From NCBI RefSeq assembly GCF_014083945.1, contig NZ_CP046444.1, positions 3,720,001 to 3,784,000 on the forward strand: a stretch of DNA of 64,000 bases. Direction: 5' to 3'. A model generated the notes under the pieces. It ran no database searches and was not told where the DNA came from. It was given only the letters and a program-made list of their open reading frames with translations. Shown here piece after piece: positions 18,044 through 26,619 of the stretch. A program made the translations under genes and the position numbers. The DNA comes from Granulicella sp. 5B5 (GTDB taxonomy: Bacteria; Acidobacteriota; Terriglobia; Terriglobales; Acidobacteriaceae). Within the stretch, counting starts at the first letter, position 1; each line of letters opens with the position of its first letter.

Positions 18044-18379
18044 CTAGTGGATGGGGCCGTTGGGTGGAACGGTGTAGCGCTGCACTTCGGCGTGGGAGCC
18101 GTCTAATGAGATAGGGCCGAAGGTCTGCTCGTACTGGGCGACGTTGTGTGCGAGGACGTTGAGCAGGGCCTTGGCCTGTTGTGGGCTGAGGTAGATGCCC
18201 TGGAAGTTTTCGACGTGGACCTCGTCGGGAGCAGGGTTGCCGAGGGTTCCGAAGACGAGCATGAAGTCCCAGACGGAGAGACGGACTTGAACGCTGTTGG
18301 CGTAAGAGTCGCGGTAGTCGGCGGTTTTGGTCAGGGTGATGCGGGGCTGCTGGTCGGGACGCGGTTGCTGCTGACTCAT
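18044..18379 (-). CDS. DUF3467 protein
   Basis: A 111-residue cytoplasmic protein. The segment YANSVQVRLSVWDFMLVFG, then VENFQGIYLSPQQAKALLNVL and a C-terminal FGPISL, is the layout of DUF3467 proteins, a small family of unknown function found widely in bacteria. The first 20 residues are Gln/Pro-rich and probably disordered. It lies just downstream of tRNA-Leu(UAG) on the same strand. Confidence 0.75.
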   Translation of the reverse strand: MSQQQPRPDQQPRITLTKTADYRDSYANSVQVRLSVWDFMLVFGTLGNPAPDEVHVENFQGIYLSPQQAKALLNVLAHNVAQYEQTFGPISLDGSHAEVQRYTVPPNGPIH

Positions 18380-18403
18380 TTGGGCTGCTTTCCAGAGGCT
18401 GGT

Positions 18404-18488
18404 TGGTGCGGGAGAGGGGACTTGAACCCCTACGCCTTTCGGGCACAGGCTTCTAAGACCTGCGTGTCTGCCATTTCACCACTCCCGC
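18404..18488 (-). tRNA. tRNA-Leu (anticodon UAG)
   Basis: Read on the minus strand from 18488: acceptor arm GCGGGAG pairs with CTCCCGC (18414-18408), then discriminator A and an encoded CCA (18406-18404). The anticodon stem CAGGT/GCCTG encloses a loop with TAG. A long variable arm (GCCCGAAAGGCG) is typical of class II leucine tRNAs. The T-loop reads GTTCAAGTC. Confidence 0.95.
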
Positions 18489-18560
18489 ACTGGAAATTAA
18501 GCCTATCGGGGAATGCAGCGGAAAAGCAATTCGGCGTAGGATGCGGGCATCGAAAGAACA

Positions 18561-18591
18561 GGGAATAGGGAGTGGGGAATAGGAAGTAGGG
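18561..18591. repeat. Degenerate GGGAATA/GGAAGTA tandem repeat
   Basis: GGGAATAGGGAGTGGGGAAT followed by AGGAAGTAGGG, a degenerate version of the 7-base tandem repeat at 16806-16836. It lies in the gap between the tRNA gene and lon. Confidence 0.65.
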
Positions 18592-18685
18592 CGGATGTGC
18601 CGATGAAGGGGTTATGGCGGGAAGTTGCGACGGATGCGGGTGGTAGTGCATCCTATGTAGGAAAGTTGATAGAGGGACACTCAAG

Positions 18686-21139
18686 ATGGCAAATGAATTT
18701 GTAAGTGTGATCAAGCCGAACGGAGACAAGCCGGGCGAGAGTGAAGGGCGTGAGCGGGCGTATCCTGTTCTTCCAGTTCGAGATACGGTTCTGTTTCCTC
18801 ATGCTGTGCTGCCTCTGACGGTGGGGCGTGAGAGCTCGATCCAGCTGATTCAGTCGCTGGGCGAGGAAAAGACGATCCTGGTGGTAGCGCAGCGGGATGC
18901 GCATCAGGATGTTCCCGATGGTGGGGATTTGTATGAGGTGGGGACGCGGGCGACGGTGCACAAGGTTGTGAAGATGCCGAATGCCAGCCTGTTTGTGTTC
19001 ACCGAGGGTACGGAGCGGGTGAAGGTGAAGCGGTTTACGCAGACGCAGCCGTTCCTGATGGCGGAGTATGAGCCGCTGGGTGATCTGTTGCCGGCGGAGT
19101 CGCCGGAGCTGGAGGCGCTGCAGCGGAGTGTGCTGGGGCAGTTTCAGGAGATTGTGAGCTCGTCTTCGACGTTGTCGGATGATTTGCAGACGATTGCGCT
19201 GAATATCGATGAGCCTTCGCGGCTGGTGGACTTTATTGCGGCGAGCCTGCCGTTTTTGACGACGGTGGAGAAGCAGGAGCTGCTGGAGAATGGCGACGTT
19301 CGCAAGCGGCTGGAAACGATCAACGGGCTGCTGGCGAAGGAGCTCGAGGTTCAGCAGCTGCGGAACAAGATCCAGAGCGAGGTGCAGGATTCTGTACAGC
19401 AGAGCCAGCGGGACTTTTATCTGCGCGAGCAGATGAAGGCGATCCAGAAGGAGCTGGGCGACTTGGACGACACGCAGGAGGATGTCGCGGACCTGAAGGA
19501 GAAGATTGAGGCGGCGGGCATGCCGGAGGATGTGAAGAAGGACGCGCTGAAGGAGCTGGCCCGGTTGGGACGGATGAACCCGGCAGCGGCGGACTATTCG
19601 CTGACACGGAACTATGTGGAGTGGCTGGCGGTGCTGCCGTGGTCGAAGGGGTCTGCCGGTGAGGTGGACATCAAGAAGGCTGCGACGTTCCTGGATGAAG
19701 ACCACTACGGTCTGAAGAAGGTGAAGGACCGCATTCTGGATTACCTGAGTGTGCGGCGGTTGAAGCCGGATATGAAGGGGCCGATTCTCTGCTTTGTCGG
19801 GCCTCCGGGTGTGGGTAAGACTTCGCTGGGACGCAGCATTGCACGGGCGCTGGATCGCAAGTTCAGCAGGATCTCGCTCGGCGGCATGCATGATGAGGCG
19901 GAGATCCGCGGGCATCGGCGGACTTATATTGGCGCGCTGCCAGGGCAGATCATCCAGCACCTGAAGAGGGTCGGTGTGAACGACCCGGTGTTCATGCTGG
20001 ATGAGATCGACAAGCTGGGACGCGACTTCCGTGGCGACCCTGCGAGTGCTCTGCTGGAGACGCTGGACCCGGAGCAGAACAATACGTTCCGCGATAACTA
20101 TCTGGACCAGCCGTTCGATTTGAGCAAGGTGCTGTTTATCTGCACAGCAAACCAGCTGGATACGATTCCGGCGCCGCTGCTGGATCGTATGGAGATCATC
20201 GAGCTGACGGGTTATACCGAAGAGGAGAAGGTCAACATTGCGGAGCGGTACCTGATTCCTCGGCAGATCAAGGAGAACGGGATTCAGCCGAAGGAGGGCG
20301 AGGCAGCGGTGATTGAGTTCCCGACCGAGAGCGTGGCGCTGATCGCTCGGCACTATACCCGGGAAGCGGGCGTAAGAAAGCTGGAGCAGCAGATCGGGAC
20401 GATCTGCCGGAAGGCTGCACGTAAGGTTGCCGAAGGGATGACGGAGAAGCTGGTCGTTACTCCTGCGGTGGTGCATGAGTTCCTTGGCGGTATCAAGGTA
20501 CGCGTGGATACGGAGATTGCAGAGCGGACGAAGCGGGCTGGTGTTGCTGTCGGCCTTGCGTGGACTCCGGCGGGCGGCGATGTGCTGTTCATCGAAGCCA
20601 ACCGGATGAAGGGCAAGGGCGGCTTCACGATGACCGGACAGATCGGCGACGTGATGAAGGAGAGCATGCAGGCGGCGCTGACCTGGGTGCGTTCGAATGC
20701 GGCCTCGCTGGGGCTGGATGAGGACGTGTTGAAGGACATCGATCTGCACATCCATGTGCCGGCGGGAGCTATCCCGAAGGACGGGCCTAGTGCGGGCGTG
20801 ACGATGGCGACCGCGCTGGTGAGCCTGCTGACGAACACTCCGGTGCGTCCGCTGCTGGCGATGACGGGCGAGATCACGCTGAGCGGCAATGTGCTGCCGG
20901 TGGGAGGCATCAAGGAGAAGTTCCTTGCGGCCAAGCGCGCGGGGGTGCAGGACGTGATTCTGCCAATCGATGTGAAGACGAACGTGGAAGAAGACCTGAC
21001 CGCCGATCAAGTGGCTGGAGTCAACATCCACTATGCGACGCGCATTGAGGATGTACTGGCGGTGGCTCTGCCGAAGAGCGCGACCGAGGCGCACCAGGAT
21101 GAGATCGTCCGGGATGAGCTGCTGGTTGCGGTGCAGTAA
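18686..21139 (+). CDS. lon: ATP-dependent protease Lon
   Basis: An 817-residue LonA protease. The N-terminal substrate-binding domain starts at [14 protein letters not shown], the Walker A motif GPPGVGKTS is at about residue 372, Walker B is FMLDEIDK at about 436, and the catalytic dyad is Ser702 in PKDGPSAG and Lys743 in GGIKEKF. Lon degrades damaged and short-lived regulatory proteins in the cytoplasm. The gene stands alone: a tRNA gene on the other strand lies upstream and a strong terminator follows at 21166. Confidence 0.97.
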   Translation: MANEFVSVIKPNGDKPGESEGRERAYPVLPVRDTVLFPHAVLPLTVGRESSIQLIQSLGEEKTILVVAQRDAHQDVPDGGDLYEVGTRATVHKVVKMPNASLFVFTEGTERVKVKRFTQTQPFLMAEYEPLGDLLPAESPELEALQRSVLGQFQEIVSSSSTLSDDLQTIALNIDEPSRLVDFIAASLPFLTTVEKQELLENGDVRKRLETINGLLAKELEVQQLRNKIQSEVQDSVQQSQRDFYLREQMKAIQKELGDLDDTQEDVADLKEKIEAAGMPEDVKKDALKELARLGRMNPAAADYSLTRNYVEWLAVLPWSKGSAGEVDIKKAATFLDEDHYGLKKVKDRILDYLSVRRLKPDMKGPILCFVGPPGVGKTSLGRSIARALDRKFSRISLGGMHDEAEIRGHRRTYIGALPGQIIQHLKRVGVNDPVFMLDEIDKLGRDFRGDPASALLETLDPEQNNTFRDNYLDQPFDLSKVLFICTANQLDTIPAPLLDRMEIIELTGYTEEEKVNIAERYLIPRQIKENGIQPKEGEAAVIEFPTESVALIARHYTREAGVRKLEQQIGTICRKAARKVAEGMTEKLVVTPAVVHEFLGGIKVRVDTEIAERTKRAGVAVGLAWTPAGGDVLFIEANRMKGKGGFTMTGQIGDVMKESMQAALTWVRSNAASLGLDEDVLKDIDLHIHVPAGAIPKDGPSAGVTMATALVSLLTNTPVRPLLAMTGEITLSGNVLPVGGIKEKFLAAKRAGVQDVILPIDVKTNVEEDLTADQVAGVNIHYATRIEDVLAVALPKSATEAHQDEIVRDELLVAVQ

Positions 21140-21165
21140 AGCAGAGAGTAGGAAGTAGGAAAATA

Positions 21166-21198
21166 GCACAGGCCCCGAGGGTGACTCGGGGCCTGTGC
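21166..21198 (+). terminator. Rho-independent terminator after lon
   Basis: A perfect 14 bp inverted repeat, GCACAGGCCCCGAG (21166-21179) and CTCGGGGCCTGTGC (21185-21198), with a 5-base loop and a short T-rich tail (TGTTTG). It begins 26 bp after the lon stop codon. A GAGAGTAGGAAGTAGG tract of the tandem-repeat family fills the gap. Confidence 0.88.
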
Positions 21199-21284
21199 TG
21201 TTTGAGGAGGGGATGGAGCTTGGACTAAAAACCTGTCTCAGGTTCTGGGATGAGGTTGCTTACCCAGCCTTGATGCTGATTTTG

Positions 21285-21335
21285 GGGCAAAATACAGGGA
21301 GCTCTCCACTGCGCTGTGCTCCGGTAGCAACTGTA
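21285..21335. repeat. Interspersed repeat copy upstream of tsaB
   Basis: GGGGCAAAATACAGGGAGCTCTCCACTGCG, given here in parts: AATACAGGG then CTCTCCACTGCGCT, matches the left half of the repeat at 16842-16925. It lies in the 210 bp between the lon terminator and tsaB, where no gene is seen. Confidence 0.6.
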
Positions 21336-21408
21336 GTCTGGGCGCTAAGGTTGTTATTGAGGGAAAGGCAGGCGTTATGCTGAAAACGTGAATCATGTTG
21401 ACGGAAAG

Positions 21409-22068
21409 ATGGAACGGCTGTTGTTAATCGATACCTGTGGCGAAGGCTCAGGTGTGGCTGTGAGCGTGGGTGAGCAGGTGGTGGCGAGTGAGACGCTGCC
21501 GCGCAATGGTGGGTCTGCGGAGATTGTGGGAGCGGTGGGGCGTGTACTGGCGTCGGTGGGGTGCGGGCTTGCGGAACTGGATGCGATTGGAGTTGTGAGT
21601 GGGCCGGGATCGTTTACAGGAGTGCGCGTGGGCATGGCCGCGGCGAAGGGGCTTGCGGAGGCGGCGGAGGTGCGGATGATTGCTGTGTCGCGGCTGGAGG
21701 TGCTTGCAGAAGCGGCGAGGTTGAGCGATGGTTGGGTTGCGCTGGATGCAGGTCGCGGGGAGTTTTATGCGATGGATGTGAGGGATGGCGTCGTCGGTCG
21801 CGAACGGCTGGTGGGATTGGACGCGTTGCGCGCGGAGGCTGGAGCGCTGGAGATTGCGGCTGCGGAGGAGCGTGTCGTGGTGGGGTTGCGTGAGGCGGCG
21901 ATGAAAGTGCGGTTGCATCCGCTGTGTGTGGAGGATGCGTTGCGACCATTGTTGAAGGTGCTTCGGAGTGGAGCTGCGGAGATGTCGTTGGGGGATGCGA
22001 ATTATGTGCGGCGCGAGAGTGATATCTATGCCGCGAAGAGCAACGGCAACGTAAAGACGGGCGACTGA
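21409..22068 (+). CDS. tsaB: tRNA threonylcarbamoyladenosine protein TsaB
   Basis: About 219 residues from the ATG at 21409, chosen because GGAAAG lies just upstream and the family starts with a short LLLIDT strand. The ASKHA fold shows as LLLIDTCGEGSGVAV and GVVSGPGSFTGVRVGM. TsaB is the non-catalytic partner of TsaD in t6A modification of tRNAs that read ANN codons. Its stop codon overlaps the rimI start (TGATG), the usual tsaB-rimI pairing. An in-frame GTG at 21388 is a weaker alternative start. Confidence 0.9.
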   Translation: MERLLLIDTCGEGSGVAVSVGEQVVASETLPRNGGSAEIVGAVGRVLASVGCGLAELDAIGVVSGPGSFTGVRVGMAAAKGLAEAAEVRMIAVSRLEVLAEAARLSDGWVALDAGRGEFYAMDVRDGVVGRERLVGLDALRAEAGALEIAAAEERVVVGLREAAMKVRLHPLCVEDALRPLLKVLRSGAAEMSLGDANYVRRESDIYAAKSNGNVKTGD

Positions 22069-22529
22069 TGGTAGTGTTTACGATTCGTGCGGCGGGTGTT
22101 GATGATCTTGCGGGGATCATGCTGCTGCAGAGCACTTGCCTGCAGGTGGTGGATTGGAGCGAGGGGTTGTGGACGCATCTGCTGAAGGAGAGTGTCAACG
22201 GCGGATCGTTGCGGCGGGTGTGGGTCGCGGAGGCAGATGGAACCGTGGTGGGGTTTCTGGCGCAGGCTGGGGTGGCAGGGATTGCGGACCTGGAGATGGT
22301 GGTGGTTTCGGGTGCAGTGCGCGGAGAGGGGATCGGCAGAGCGCTGTGTGTGCAGGCGATGCTGTGGGCGCAGGAGCGCGGCGCGACGAGTATGGAGCTT
22401 GAGGTGCGCGCTTCGAATGAGGTTGCGCTCAGGCTATATGAGTCGCTGGGATTTGAACGGCAGGGTGTGCGCAGGGAATACTATCGCGATCCGGTGGAAG
22501 ATGCAGTGTTGATGTCGGCAATGTTGTAG
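22068..22529 (+). CDS. rimI: Ribosomal-protein-alanine N-acetyltransferase RimI
   Basis: A 153-residue GNAT domain. The acetyl-CoA motif [14 protein letters not shown] is at about residues 86-99 and the C-terminal [17 protein letters not shown] at about 120-136 fits RimI. RimI acetylates the N-terminal alanine of ribosomal protein S18. The start ATG overlaps the tsaB stop codon, so translation is probably coupled. Confidence 0.88.
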   Translation: MVVFTIRAAGVDDLAGIMLLQSTCLQVVDWSEGLWTHLLKESVNGGSLRRVWVAEADGTVVGFLAQAGVAGIADLEMVVVSGAVRGEGIGRALCVQAMLWAQERGATSMELEVRASNEVALRLYESLGFERQGVRREYYRDPVEDAVLMSAML

Positions 22530-22567
22530 ATGCAGGAGTTGCGGGAACGATAGGTATAATCCCGAGT

Positions 22568-23194
22568 ATGGTTCGGGACGGATATCTGTATGGGTTTGCG
22601 CTGCTTGTAGTGGCGGCGGTGGTTTGGTACACGACGCACATGGATGTGCTGGTCGCGATACCGGTGCTGCTGGCCGCGTTTTTTCTGTGGTTCTTTCGCG
22701 ACCCTTCACGGCAGATTCCGAGTGAGCCAGGACTGATTGTTTCTCCTGGCGATGGCAAGGTAGAAGAAGCTGACTGGATTGAGACAAGCGCAGGGGCTCG
22801 GTTGCGGGTGACGATCTTCCTGAGCGTATTTGATGTGCATGTGAACCGGGTGCCGGTAGATGGTACGGTGACGCTGGTGGAGCACCGCGAAGGGCTGTTC
22901 CTGAATGCGATGCGGCCTGACTCTGCAGTGCACAATGAGCAGACGCTGATTACGATTGATGCAGGGGGGTACGAGGTGAGCTTCAAGCAGATCGCAGGCC
23001 TGCTGGCGCGAAGGATCGTGTGCAACTTGAAGGCTGGCGATCATGTGGAGCGGGGGCAACGTATGGGGCTGATCAAGTTTGGATCGCGCGTGGATGTGCT
23101 GATGCCGGCGGAGGTCGCCCTGCGGGTGAAGGTAGGGCAGCGAGTGAAGGGTGGAAGCAGTGTTCTGGCAGCGATGCCGGCAGGGAAGATCTGA
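22568..23194 (+). CDS. psd: Phosphatidylserine decarboxylase, short (archaeal-type) form
   Basis: A 208-residue Psd. Two N-terminal membrane helices (about residues 5-45) precede [21 protein letters not shown] and [12 protein letters not shown]. The self-cleavage site is the Gly-Ser pair in IKFGSRVDV, where serine becomes the pyruvoyl group. The enzyme turns phosphatidylserine into phosphatidylethanolamine in the inner membrane. The stop codon overlaps the start of pssA (TGATG), so the two steps of PE synthesis are coupled. Confidence 0.94.
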   Translation: MVRDGYLYGFALLVVAAVVWYTTHMDVLVAIPVLLAAFFLWFFRDPSRQIPSEPGLIVSPGDGKVEEADWIETSAGARLRVTIFLSVFDVHVNRVPVDGTVTLVEHREGLFLNAMRPDSAVHNEQTLITIDAGGYEVSFKQIAGLLARRIVCNLKAGDHVERGQRMGLIKFGSRVDVLMPAEVALRVKVGQRVKGGSSVLAAMPAGKI

Positions 23195-24030
23195 TGACGG
23201 CGGCCGAGCAGACGAGGCAGCGTCCGCCGGCACGGCGAGGCATGTATGTGCTGCCGTCACTGTTTACGGCAGGCAATATCGCGATTGGGTACTACATCAT
23301 CATGCAGGCGATCCGTGGCTCAGGGTTGGGGGACCCGCTGAACCAGGTGTACTTCGACCATGCGGCCGTGGGGATTGTTGCCGCGATCCTGTTCGATGGA
23401 CTGGATGGACGCATTGCACGCATGACGAATACTGCGAGCGAATTTGGGCGCGAGCTGGATTCGCTGGCGGATGTGATTACGTTTGGCGTTGCGCCAAGCC
23501 TGCTGGCGTACCTGTGGGGCGTGCGACAGATCCAGACGGGTGAGTACCCGATTGTGCATGACCGGCTGCTGCACTTTGGTGTGGTGGTATGCTTCCTGTT
23601 TCTCATCTGTGGTGCTTGCCGGCTGGCGCGGTTCAACATTACGACGAATCCTAAACCGAGGAACCCGGGGCGGCCCGATCGGAAGTACTTTGTGGGGATG
23701 CCGATTCCGGCAGGCGCGGGCGTGCTGGCTGCGGTGATCCACTTTGAGAACGGATCGCCGGTGTATAGCCAGTGGCTCGCCATGGTGTGGCTGGCGCTGG
23801 TGGCCTTTACAGGTTTTCTGATGGTGAGCAACTGGCGGTTCTGGAGTGGCAAAGAGATCGATATGGGCACTCGTCAGCCGATGCGGTTGCTGGTGATCAT
23901 TCTGGTTGTGCTGGCGGTGATGTATGAGTGGCACCGCTATGCGCTGATGGTGATGGGGTTGGGTTACCTGATGAGTGGCGTGCTGGCGAGGGTTGCGTAC
24001 TCCTGGCAACGGCGGTTTGCGCGAGCGTAG
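23194..24030 (+). CDS. pssA: CDP-diacylglycerol-serine O-phosphatidyltransferase PssA
   Basis: About 278 residues from the ATG at 23194, which overlaps the psd stop codon; a longer frame upstream runs through psd and is not used. The CDP-alcohol phosphatidyltransferase motif is complete: DGRIAR, eight residues, then GRELDSLAD (D-G-x2-A-R-x8-G-x3-D-x3-D). Several membrane helices follow. It makes phosphatidylserine from CDP-diacylglycerol, the substrate of the psd product next to it. Confidence 0.93.
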   Translation: MTAAEQTRQRPPARRGMYVLPSLFTAGNIAIGYYIIMQAIRGSGLGDPLNQVYFDHAAVGIVAAILFDGLDGRIARMTNTASEFGRELDSLADVITFGVAPSLLAYLWGVRQIQTGEYPIVHDRLLHFGVVVCFLFLICGACRLARFNITTNPKPRNPGRPDRKYFVGMPIPAGAGVLAAVIHFENGSPVYSQWLAMVWLALVAFTGFLMVSNWRFWSGKEIDMGTRQPMRLLVIILVVLAVMYEWHRYALMVMGLGYLMSGVLARVAYSWQRRFARA

Positions 24031-24109
24031 AGGGCGCCGTTACACAAGGAGCGCAGGTGCGGTAGACTGAAGACTGCGGCGGCGACAGAAAGCGGATTGG
24101 ATTTCGCAA

Positions 24110-24196
24110 GCCGGGATGGCGGAACTGGCAGACGCAGCGGACTCAAAATCCGCCGAGGGCAACCTCGTGGGGGTTCGACCCCCCCTCCCGGCACCA
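24110..24196 (+). tRNA. tRNA-Leu (anticodon CAA), integration site of the island
   Basis: Acceptor GCCGGGA (24110-24116) pairs with TCCCGGC (24186-24192), then discriminator A and encoded CCA to 24196. The anticodon stem GCGGA/TCCGC encloses CTCAAAA, giving CAA. A long variable arm (GAGGGCAACCTC) marks it as leucine. The T-loop is normal (GGTTCGACC). Its 3' 58 bp are repeated at 42888-42945, so the functional 3' half is now supplied by the integrated element. Confidence 0.95.
24139..24196 (+). repeat. Left attachment-site repeat (attL core within tRNA-Leu)
   Basis: A 58 bp segment, from the anticodon stem to CCA, identical to 42888-42945 except for A at 24178 against C at 42927. The intact copy belongs to the functional tRNA. 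Such a match to a tRNA 3' end is the classic product of tyrosine-integrase insertion. Confidence 0.93.
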
Positions 24197-24220
24197 ATAA
24201 AATCAATGATTTACCAAATC

Positions 24221-24243
24221 AACGCATCTTCGGATGCGTTTTT
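24221..24243 (+). terminator. Terminator downstream of tRNA-Leu(CAA)
   Basis: AACGCATC, loop TTCG, GATGCGTT and a T run. The tetraloop and uridine tract make it a textbook intrinsic terminator. It lies inside the island, so the element brings its own terminator for the tRNA it restores. Confidence 0.88.
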
Positions 24244-24265
24244 CTGTGCCCAAACTGTGCCCAAA
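24244..24265 (+). repeat. Left pair of 11 bp direct repeats, probable integrase arm sites
   Basis: Two adjacent copies of CTGTGCCCAAA, 48 bp inside the left attachment repeat. The same 22 bp occur in the same orientation at 42765-42786 near the right end. Paired direct repeats near both ends fit arm-type binding sites for the N-terminal domain of a tyrosine integrase. Confidence 0.7.
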
Positions 24266-24327
24266 GTTCCGAAACCTACTATGAACGAATGCCAGCAGCG
24301 TTCCATAGAGCTTCTCAAGGAGAATTG

Positions 24328-26328
24328 CTAAAGCGCAGTTGTCGATGCGGCAGAAAATTGCAAGATTTTCTCACACAGACGGTCGAGCGAGGGCGACTGA
24401 CCGTTGGCCTTGTTGAGCCGTTCCAGGAAGTAACCAATGTAAATCGAGTTTTTGCCAAGATCACCCGCGTTGCCAGCATCAGCGCGCGCTTTATTTTCGA
24501 CCGCTTCTAGCTGTGCTTCACCTTGAGGCCCGAGCGAGACTATGAATTCCCGCTTCGCAGTATCAGCCAGATCGGAGGGCCACATTACCAAATTGTCCCC
24601 CCATATGACTCCCGAGGGAAAGAGGTTGTCCTCATCGCCCCCAAGCAGTCGCACTAAGGCTCGATTGTCACGCTCATGATCTAATCGGACGCTGGGATTA
24701 TCAACTTTTACGCCGGTCGCGTCCGTCTTCATAAGCTTATCGCCGTCCGCATCTATGATTGCGAGGGTGGGAATTTCAAGACCCAATGCGATGATGACAG
24801 GGCGAATCAATTCACTCTTCCCATTGACAGGAACTATGTGTGCTCCGCATCTTCGAAAACTATCCCATCGACCGGTCAGCACCATCCACGCTTGGATGTA
24901 CGCTACATCCTCAAGACCCTCCACCAGAATCAGCTTTTGCGTGAAGAACATTTCGCTCAAGGAGGGTTGCAACGCCTGATGAAGCTTTGCACTGGTTGCA
25001 GATGAATTGCGAAGTGGCTTGTTCACTACGGACGCAAACCGTGCGGCAAGCTCAGCAAAAGTGTACTGTCGAATCGAGGAACAGTTGTTATCTAGAGAGC
25101 GCCTCACCATTCTGATACTTTCAAAGTTCTCGCCCGAGACAAAATAGGGGCTGTGAGTTGTAACGAGAATCTGGGCACCTTGAACCGACAGTCGTTCGAA
25201 AACGGCAGCGAGATGCCTTGCTTGAGGCGGATGCTGATACAACTCCGGCTCTTCACATCCCAGGAGTAGGACAGGGGCATCCTTGTCATCAAACGATGCG
25301 AGTTCTTGCAGCAATGCGAGCAGGAAGCTACGTTGAAATCCGTGGCCAAGACGGGCTAGCTTTCCTTCAAAGCCACTTTCGCCCGCCAGAACACCCGCAA
25401 TGGGCGGCGCGACACTGACCGCCTTTGTCGAATCATTCTCCCAAACCACCCGTAGAGTGGCTTGCGGATGGGCCCATTCAGCCAGCCGGTTACCTAGCGA
25501 CTGCGAAATCCCATCAAGGGCCATCTGGTTTGCATCGAGTATCGACTGGTATTTAAGACGAGTCTCCCTCAGGAGAGTATCCAGATCGGTAGTGAAACTC
25601 AACTTTGCATTTACAGTTCTAGCCAGCAGACGGCCAAGAGCGCTCGTCTTCGTGCCAGACTCTTCTTCGGACGCGTCCTTGACGGCTGGAATGTAAATCC
25701 ACTGGACGTATTTGGCTAATTTATTAGCTCCCTTGCTAACCCCGTAGAACTGATCTTCGCTCGGAATGAGCACGCATTTGTCGGGCTTGGAGGCTTCATA
25801 CTCTCTAAGCCCGTTAGACATTCCGTCCTTGGTTGTTTTTAACTTAAGTGCAGCAATTTCCGGATCAGTCTTTTCTAGGTCAGCGAAGAGCGCCTGCAAA
25901 TCCTTTGCCGAAGCCTGATCGCCCAGAGCCTTGAAAAAGGGCTTCAGTGACTCCATTCCCAGTCGTTGGCCATATTGCTTGACCTCTGCTTTACCAGTAG
26001 CGGGATCGAAACGCGCGATGGCTGAAATAACGAGTTTGTCTTGCCGGACGTATTCTTTGAAGTCCAGTTTCGCGTCGGCATTTAGGTCAACGAAGGTGAC
26101 GGTGATTTCAATTGGCTCAGCAACATCTTGCAGATGGAAATCTTGTGCGACGAGAGACGCCAAATCTGTCGGCGCACTGTCGATATTGCGGAAGAAAATG
26201 TTCAGAGCGCAGAGTACCGTCGATTTGCCTGCTCCATTCGGACCGACGAAGCAGGTATATGGATCTAGGTGCGCCACACTTCGTCTGATACAGCGAAGGT
26301 TGTTGATTGCGACAGTCTCAATACGCAT
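24328..26328 (-). CDS. OLD-family ATP-dependent endonuclease (AAA ATPase plus TOPRIM)
   Basis: A 666-residue protein. Walker A is GPNGAGKST at about residues 29-37. The ABC-type signature region and Walker B appear as PVLLLGCEEPELYQHP and the switch histidine as ILVTTHSPYF. A TOPRIM nuclease domain follows, with LILVEGLEDVAYI (catalytic Glu) at about 466 and IIDADGDK (Asp-x-Asp) at about 528. OLD nucleases include phage P2 Old and GajA of Gabija, and commonly act in phage defence. The gene is divergent from the giant helicase at 26620, with a 290 bp gap. The C-terminus lies 130 bp from attL. Pairing with a helicase is Gabija-like, but the helicase here is not of the short GajB type. Confidence 0.85.
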   Translation of the reverse strand: MRIETVAINNLRCIRRSVAHLDPYTCFVGPNGAGKSTVLCALNIFFRNIDSAPTDLASLVAQDFHLQDVAEPIEITVTFVDLNADAKLDFKEYVRQDKLVISAIARFDPATGKAEVKQYGQRLGMESLKPFFKALGDQASAKDLQALFADLEKTDPEIAALKLKTTKDGMSNGLREYEASKPDKCVLIPSEDQFYGVSKGANKLAKYVQWIYIPAVKDASEEESGTKTSALGRLLARTVNAKLSFTTDLDTLLRETRLKYQSILDANQMALDGISQSLGNRLAEWAHPQATLRVVWENDSTKAVSVAPPIAGVLAGESGFEGKLARLGHGFQRSFLLALLQELASFDDKDAPVLLLGCEEPELYQHPPQARHLAAVFERLSVQGAQILVTTHSPYFVSGENFESIRMVRRSLDNNCSSIRQYTFAELAARFASVVNKPLRNSSATSAKLHQALQPSLSEMFFTQKLILVEGLEDVAYIQAWMVLTGRWDSFRRCGAHIVPVNGKSELIRPVIIALGLEIPTLAIIDADGDKLMKTDATGVKVDNPSVRLDHERDNRALVRLLGGDEDNLFPSGVIWGDNLVMWPSDLADTAKREFIVSLGPQGEAQLEAVENKARADAGNAGDLGKNSIYIGYFLERLNKANGQSPSLDRLCEKILQFSAASTTAL

Positions 26329-26619
26329 AAGATTCTCCGACGTTGGTTGCGCAACGATATCCTTTGTCTACGACTTCAATCAAGCAACCTCATTTGATTG
26401 CTACACCGCCACCAGCGTCGCGGAGGCCGCACCGCCGACCTGTACGCGGCAATGATGCTGCTCCAGATAGCATTTGGGAGACCGTTCCGTGTTGTCATTC
26501 AATTCGGGAATTTGCGGATCAAACGGGAGTATGCCATTGCGACTGTTTACAATGAACCATTGCCAGACTCCTGCTTCTAGACGGCCTCGTAGAGCAAGAC
26601 TCTGCACCTGGGAGCCTGA

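Noticed and set aside
18653-21169. 838-residue antisense ORF over lon
   Set aside because: It is longer than lon only because GC-rich third positions avoid stops on the other strand. Its Arg/Leu/His-rich composition and lack of motifs show it is not a gene.
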